This document shows, one piece after another, positions 58,780 through 64,000 of a stretch of 64,000 nucleotides of DNA (position 1 is its first letter; every line of letters starts with the position of its first letter). The notes beneath the pieces were generated by a model. That model was not told the DNA's origin. It did no database searches and was given only the letters and a program-made list of their open reading frames with translations. Location: assembly GCF_026151205.1 (NCBI RefSeq), contig NC_087082.1, positions 18,507,401 through 18,571,400 on the forward strand. The letters are read 5' to 3'. This DNA comes from Bolinopsis microptera (taxonomy: Eukaryota > Ctenophora > Tentaculata > Lobata > Bolinopsidae). The translations under genes were made by a program, and so were the position numbers.

Positions 58780-61700
58780 CCGGAAGAGTTCTCACTGGGT
58801 TGGATACCCTTGTGTATTTGTACTTGAATAGTACAGGTAGAGCTACAAAGGTAAAGCACAAACACTGTGCTGTAGCAGTGGCAGTTAAACATTGCTACTA
58901 ATGACAGGGCCTTCACGTCATTCACATCGACTAGGGCTTTATAGGCTGTTCGGAGTCCTTCTTCTTCCACCTCGAGACTATCTATTTCAGGAACACTTCT
59001 ATAGCTCGATGTAGGGCCCTATTTCCTGGAGGAAATGTGTTTTTATTGAAACTTTTTAATTATAAATTCCGTAAATCATATAAATCTGCTCTGGGAGTAA
59101 TCTCCTCTTGGAGTAAAACTAAAACTCACAGAGTTTTGTAATAGTCAATGGTTACATTTTAATATTAAACCATTTAATTAATAAAACGTTAGAATTTTAA
59201 CACTTGCATCCGTTAACTGTCTTCTGAAGTAATCCAATTTACTTATTATAAAAGTAATGAGACTTTTTTAAAGATGCTCAGTGTTAGATCTCACATTTTC
59301 CCATTTGATGCTTCTAACCTCACCGTCAGCTTGTTCCTAGCGTCGGGGTTAATGATTCCGAGGGAGTTGATTTGTGAGCGATCTGAGGTGTGGTCCCATT
59401 TTTCGTGGTGCTGCCTGTAGTTGCCCGATTCACCACTGCGAAAAATAAAATATTTTGTGCTCAGATTAAGTCAAAGATGTACAATTCCAAAAACAGCTGT
59501 TTGATCTAAACAGGGCTAAAAACCCTCTCTATTAATAATAATTAATAATTATTCCAGATCGTAAATTAGGCTAGGTAAGGTCATTAAAACATGGTTCAGT
59601 AGTTTTTTGAGTGCTCCTATCGTGTACCTGTGTCAAGGGGGTCTGCCAGGTAGCCCTTAGAGTCTGCGGTAGCGGTGGGCGTGCCGCTACCTGGCAGCCC
59701 GGGAGTCTGTTGAGAAGAAGTACCTGCATCATGGGACATTGGAGTGTTTGTAGTTTGAGGCTTCTCTCTTCGCCGTAACGGGAATCTGATCTATTTGAGG
59801 TATCAGCTAACCTCACGTGTCCAACTCCATACACGTAACCAACAAATAAATTACAAATACCCCGTGATAACATCACGTAATATCAAATAAATCCACGTGT
59901 TACACCACACGTCACACAAACTAAACTTATTAAATAATTTTAAAACTTCAGTTCGTACTGCTATGTATTTAAGTCTGTCGCATTCTAAATTTTAGAATGC
60001 GAAATGTACTAACCATTGAAAGCGATAAAGTGTAAAAGACTGACCCCTCTGTGGTTACAGTAATTAGCTGCCTCTTTTAAGATGTTGATTGTGCCAGATG
60101 TAGATATCTGGTTCTCATCCACTACACCCAAAGTAGCGATCACAGAGGCTAAATCCATACTTCCCCTTAGGTTGTGATCTATGTGGGGATTAAGCCCACT
60201 CTTTTACAAAGTCAAACGTAGGGTCATTGTCGACTATAATAATCATAGACCATTCCACAAATTGCACTTGCACCTTTTTACACTCCGCTGCAGAAGGTCT
60301 CAGGTGTGCTTCTGAAGTAAATAAAATGTGTGTTTATTCAATTTAATTCATGACAAGAATAAAATGTTGTTCTTACTAAACGTAACACAATGTGATTAGA
60401 CGAAATTACGCACCAAATACTGTCGTAAAACTAGAAGGACGGTAACCTCTTACTATTGACAATTGAAATGCCATGTCGTTTATTGGGAACATCTTAATAT
60501 TGCTACGGAAAATGACAAATAGATAATTGTGACTAGTACAGACTTAATAGTATCAGCTACCTGTGAGGTGTTCAAGGGGAACCGAAGGTTTGATCAAAGA
60601 TAAGTTCAGTGGAGCATGTATCCCCTGGATTACCGCCATCAAATGGAATATATCCAGCCTCTTTGCTTTACCCCAACCCTGGGTCTTGATCTCCCTGTTG
60701 AAGTTATCTCCACCCATTATCAACTGTGGTGTTCTGTAATTCAAAGGACTTGGATAGTCCACATGTGCGTACCCAATTGATATTCCTCCGGATTCTGGAA
60801 TTATTGGGGTTGGAAATAGGCTACGATATACTTTGTTAATGCCTGCCCTTGGATATTATTTTTGATACTATTTTTGAGGCAATTAGTTTATCATTTTCTA
60901 AATATACCGTTGACGATGAGCTTGTGAGGGACACAGTTTTGTCCGATGTACAGATATGGATCCTTTGAGAGCTTCTCGATCAGTGACATCAGATGTTCAA
61001 CTTTGTGGTTTAAATTTCCTTGGTTGGTTTTTTGGGATAATATGATCCTTTTTGCCAGTGTATCACACGTGTTACACTACACGTCACACAGAAAAACTTT
61101 CAAATATAAAAACCCACTTGCTACCCTCCAGTCTGTCCTAAATTGTTTCTCCTAACTGTCCCTCCTGTTTCTGATGTTATAATCTGACTGATGAAGATGA
61201 CGTGTCGTCTCCTGCCCTCCTCACTTTCTGTTGTTCCATCTCCCGCACGTTCCACCAGGTGTTCGATCTCCGTCAATCTACTTGGTACTCCCAGGTATTA
61301 GCCCACTACTCCATCTAATGTTCAGTACGCTTAGGTACGAACACACTCTACTAAAATGCTCAGTACGCTTAGGTACGAACCTTCTACTAACTAACATGTT
61401 CTGTACGCTCAGGTACAAACTAACTAACTAAAATGCTCAGTACGCTTTGGTACGAACTTATTACTAACTAAGATATTCTAACTAAAATATGACTACGTTA
61501 AAACTGCTACAACCAGCTTACCAAATTATCATCCACTCCTCTCTGTAAGATTAGTAATGTCTTACACATAATACACCATTGATAGTTATTGAGTTATTAT
61601 CTACTTTTAGGAGTAACCCCATAAATGTTTTAAATTAAATAGTTTTACAATAACAACTAGTGTTTATAAAATATACTAATGGTTGTCCTCATTTCTTAGC

Positions 61701-62935
61701 TTAATAAGGATTCTAGGTCCAATATTATGTTCAATAAACATCTCTACTCCTCACTATCCAAAAAACGAGCGTGTAGAGAGCACAGTCTCGTTACCCCAGC
61801 ATCCCTGATACTATATCTCCGGTGGTATTCTCCGCCGTCTCCATCAGCTTGTTAATCTCTACCATATATACCACCCCAGGAACTTAATATTTCCTCTCAA
61901 CTCTGATTTGTAGTTCCTCATTTGTAGATTTATATTGTAGACTTTCTGACATTGAAAATGGGCTCAGAAACTTGTTCAAAACTTTAGTTAGGCAAGGATG
62001 TTTTGAATGTAATGAAGAGATCAACCCAGATCTTAATAACCCAACACAGACTCGTCCGGTGTGAATCAATGGTAACCCATTGGCCACGCCCCTACTAATA
62101 TACCCAGAACGTAACAACTGGTCCCCGATTTCTCCCATGATGTTTCCGCCCTCCAAGACATCCAGATAAGAAAGGCCGCTTAACCAAACTTACACGTTGT
62201 ACGGTCGAAACTCAATGATGTATAGAGGTGTAGCCATCAGACCTGAGACCGATATCCTAAGATCCTAGCATCCCTGATACTATATCTCCGGTGTTATTCT
62301 CTCCGCCTCCTCTGCCGTCTCCATCAGCTCATTAATCTCTACCATATAAGCATGTACCACCCCAGGAACTTAATATTTCCTCTCAACTCTGATTTGTAGT
62401 TCCCATATCCCTTTCCTGGCTTAATTTATGCATTTAGTTTTATAACATGAGTCTATTATCTAACCTTGATGATTTGTGCGGTGATGTATTTGTCCTGGTT
62501 GATAGAGAAAATAGGTCATAAAAGGACCCGACCTAAATAAGAATGCACGTATAAACCCTCACGTGACTAACACTAACCCTAAAATCCCACGTGCTAACCT
62601 CACGCGCCCAACTCCACACAACATTAAAAAATTACACGTAATACACTTCACTAGTGAAACTTACAACTAAAAATAAACATTTACGCGCATATAAAAAATG
62701 CTCCCATGAGGGAGGCTTGTACTGTTTTTTTCGGGACATTCACAGTAAGTACAACCATAATAGGTTTGTTAGGAGCTGTTTTTACCGGCCTGTAGCTCTT
62801 CTTTACAATCTTATCCAGTGCTAATCCAGCCTTCATTGAGGCAATCAGCAGCCTGGATGGCGGCCGTAGCTTCTCCTTCGACTGTTTGAATGCGTCGTTC
62901 AGGGGCGATTCGTTGCAGTTCTTATATGGCATACC
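58780..62935 (-). pseudogene. Unrecognised multi-exon locus, probably decayed
   Basis: Several spliceable minus-strand coding blocks lie in order. 62935-62690 reads NLGMPYKNCNESPLNDAF. 62505-62465 reads SINQDKYITAQIIK plus a donor. 62160-61884 starts GGNIMGEIGDQLLRSGY. 61020-60912 reads HKVEHLMSLIEKLSKDPYLY. 60806-60562 reads SGGISIGYAHVDYPSPLNYR. 60315-60005 reads AHLRPSAAECKKVQV, then DHNLRGSMDLASVIATLGVV. 59805-59630 includes TPGLPGSGTPTATAD. 59440-59310 reads NYRQHHEKWDHTSDRSQIN. 59020-58780 reads SLEVEEEGLRTAYKALVDVN. Phases match between the 60.9-kb and 60.6-kb exons and between the 60.6-kb and 60.3-kb exons. Frames slip near 60215 and 59745, and a stop follows VKEWA, so the gene seems broken. 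I do not recognise the family; a captured or repeat-borne gene is possible. Confidence 0.4.
61780..62405. repeat. Direct repeat of about 140 bases
   Basis: CATCCCTGATACTATATCTC through CAACTCTGATTTGTAGTTCC occurs at about 61800-61918 and 62268-62404 with small indels. Likewise TATGCATTTAGTTTTATAAC to ATTTGTGCGGT occurs near 62427-62487 and 63660-63728. These indicate local duplication inside or beside the unrecognised locus. Confidence 0.75.
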
Positions 62936-63052
62936 GAGATTAAGCAGAACCTGTCTATAGTTCCTCCAGGTGATTGGAGGAAGCTGTCACCTTATTAACC
63001 AACATCACCTCTTCTTTAAACTGCCTCACCACTTCCACGCCACCAAACCCCT

Positions 63053-63072
63053 GGGGGGGGGGGGGGGGGGGG
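63053..63072 (+). repeat. Poly-G tract next to the MITE
   Basis: About 20 G following CACCAAACCCCT, ten bases before the MITE's target duplication. It is the third G-run of the plus strand within 15 kb. Confidence 0.8.
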
Positions 63073-63087
63073 TGATGCTCCTGGATA

Positions 63088-63555
63088 GGGGGGGGTCCAA
63101 GGGGAACTTTGGGGAACTTTGGGAAAGTCCCCCAAGATTTCTGAAGTTCCCCAAAAAAAAGTTCCCCAAAACTCCCCAAAGTTCCCCAAAATTCCCCAAA
63201 ATTATTCAAAAGTATTCAAAATTATTCAAAATTATTCAAAATTATTCAAAATTTCTCTAATATACATTAATACCCATTAATGTTAACATGTATGTTATTA
63301 TAAAGTATAATCTTAACTTACTTGTTGATACTTGCAGCATGATAATTTTTTTGGCATGATAATTTTTTTGGGGAACTTTGGGGAATTTTGGGGAACGTTC
63401 TGAAGTTCTCCAAAAAAAAGTTCCCCAAAATTCCCCAAAATTATTTGTTTCATTGATAATTTTTTGGGGAACTTTGGGAAAGTCCCCCAGGTTTCCTGAA
63501 GTTCCCCAAAAAAAAGTTCCCCAAAACTCCCCAAAGTTCCCCTTGGACCCCCCCC
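63088..63555. mobile_element. MITE with GGGGGGGGTCC termini and 6-bp target duplication
   Basis: Perfect 28-base TIRs start GGGGGGGGTCCAAGGGGAAC (63088) and end in the exact complement at 63555. TGGATA flanks both sides (63082-63087 and 63556-63561). Inside, GGGGAACTTTGGGG-type words occur in both orientations. A block of about 75 bases (GGGAACTTTGGGAAAGTCCC onward) is directly repeated at about 63109-63183 and 63468-63544. No coding capacity. The superfamily is not recognised. Confidence 0.85.
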
Positions 63556-63561
63556 TGGATA

Positions 63562-64000
63562 TTTAAAAATCAATATAACACAAACTTAAATCATATTTTA
63601 TAGTATTCACACATTAACTTATTTCCAGGAATGCCGGAATGGTTAAATTAATGATAATCTATGCATTTAGTTTTATAACATGAAGACAATATGAGTGTAT
63701 TATCTAACCTTGATTATTTGTGCGGTAATGTATTATTAATCAGGTATAAATTATATCAATATTCAGTAATTAAACTCTTATACCAGAAGTAGCTATCAAC
63801 TCATAGTAGCCTAAATTATGCTTAAAATCTCGTGAGATTAAATAACTATTTAGCTATGCGTTCCACTGCTACTAACTTAATTGGTTCCCTAAATTTGACG
63901 AGGACGATCCTATCTAATTAGCTAATTTCCAGCAATCCCACTCGAGATAATGACAAGATTGTGTTATCATCGAGTGTTCTTCTCCTCTGACGGTCACTTA
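63562..64000. other. AT-rich tail of the window, no gene seen
   Basis: Apart from the short copy of TATGCATTTAGTTTTATAAC near 63660, no repeat, exon or RNA gene is recognised. Confidence 0.5.

Noticed and set aside
58535-58901. Poly-Pro and poly-Gly frames
   Set aside because: Generated by the G-tract.

Overview
This window comes from an AT-rich animal nuclear genome. Genes are split by short GT-AG introns, simple-sequence arrays are abundant, and several classes of transposable element are present. A mitochondrially targeted zinc alcohol dehydrogenase, a secreted sushi/Ig protein made of phase-1 exons and a Mutator/ZSWIM-type gene all point to an invertebrate. The style of the repeat-encoded proteins suggests a cnidarian, but this is an impression and not a proof.

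Layout. Position 1 starts in a (CCCTGA)n array. Bases 197-8837 form a DNA transposon with terminal inverted repeats of about 560-620 bp, flanked by TGACCAG on both sides. It carries a spliced transposase-like gene (2211-5925), a nested hAT-like MITE with a perfect 8-bp target duplication (1103-1661), and a palindromic subterminal region (6285-8215). Bases 9.2-11.3 kb hold a direct repeat pair. Bases 11.5-12.8 kb hold the 5' exons of a secreted sushi plus Ig-like protein. Bases 13.6-23.1 kb (minus strand) hold a nine-exon alcohol dehydrogenase with a complete phase-consistent model of 461 residues. Intron 7 is almost entirely a 15-bp minisatellite. Intron 8 begins with a 3.5-kb minisatellite of 40-41 bp whose unit is a copy of the end of exon 8 plus its 5' splice site. 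Bases 24.6-27.9 kb hold two more arrays (12 bp and 91 bp) and a GC-rich repeat block.

Bases 28.4-36.2 kb (plus strand) hold an 18-exon gene of 937 codons related to MULE transposases and ZSWIM proteins. All phases agree, so it is probably a domesticated transposase. Bases 37-41.2 kb hold a hairpin element, GC-rich repeat blocks and a non-LTR reverse transcriptase with an uninterrupted ORF but no visible endonuclease. Bases 42.1-42.7 kb are a LINE tail fragment.

Bases 43.8-56.1 kb are a minus-strand mosaic duplicated as a direct repeat (about 44.4-50.9 and 51.2-55.9 kb). It contains a small four-exon gene (possibly OB-fold), intact in one copy and broken in the other, plus decayed pieces of transposon-like genes (DDE-like, PHD-like, SGNH-like). 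Bases 57.0-58.0 and 58.8-62.9 kb hold unrecognised minus-strand coding remnants. Bases 63088-63555 are a MITE with a perfect 6-bp target duplication.

Most of the window is thus transposon or satellite. The clear host genes are the alcohol dehydrogenase, the sushi/Ig gene and probably the ZSWIM-like gene. Exon coordinates were derived by hand from splice signals and reading-frame phase, so they should be treated as models.
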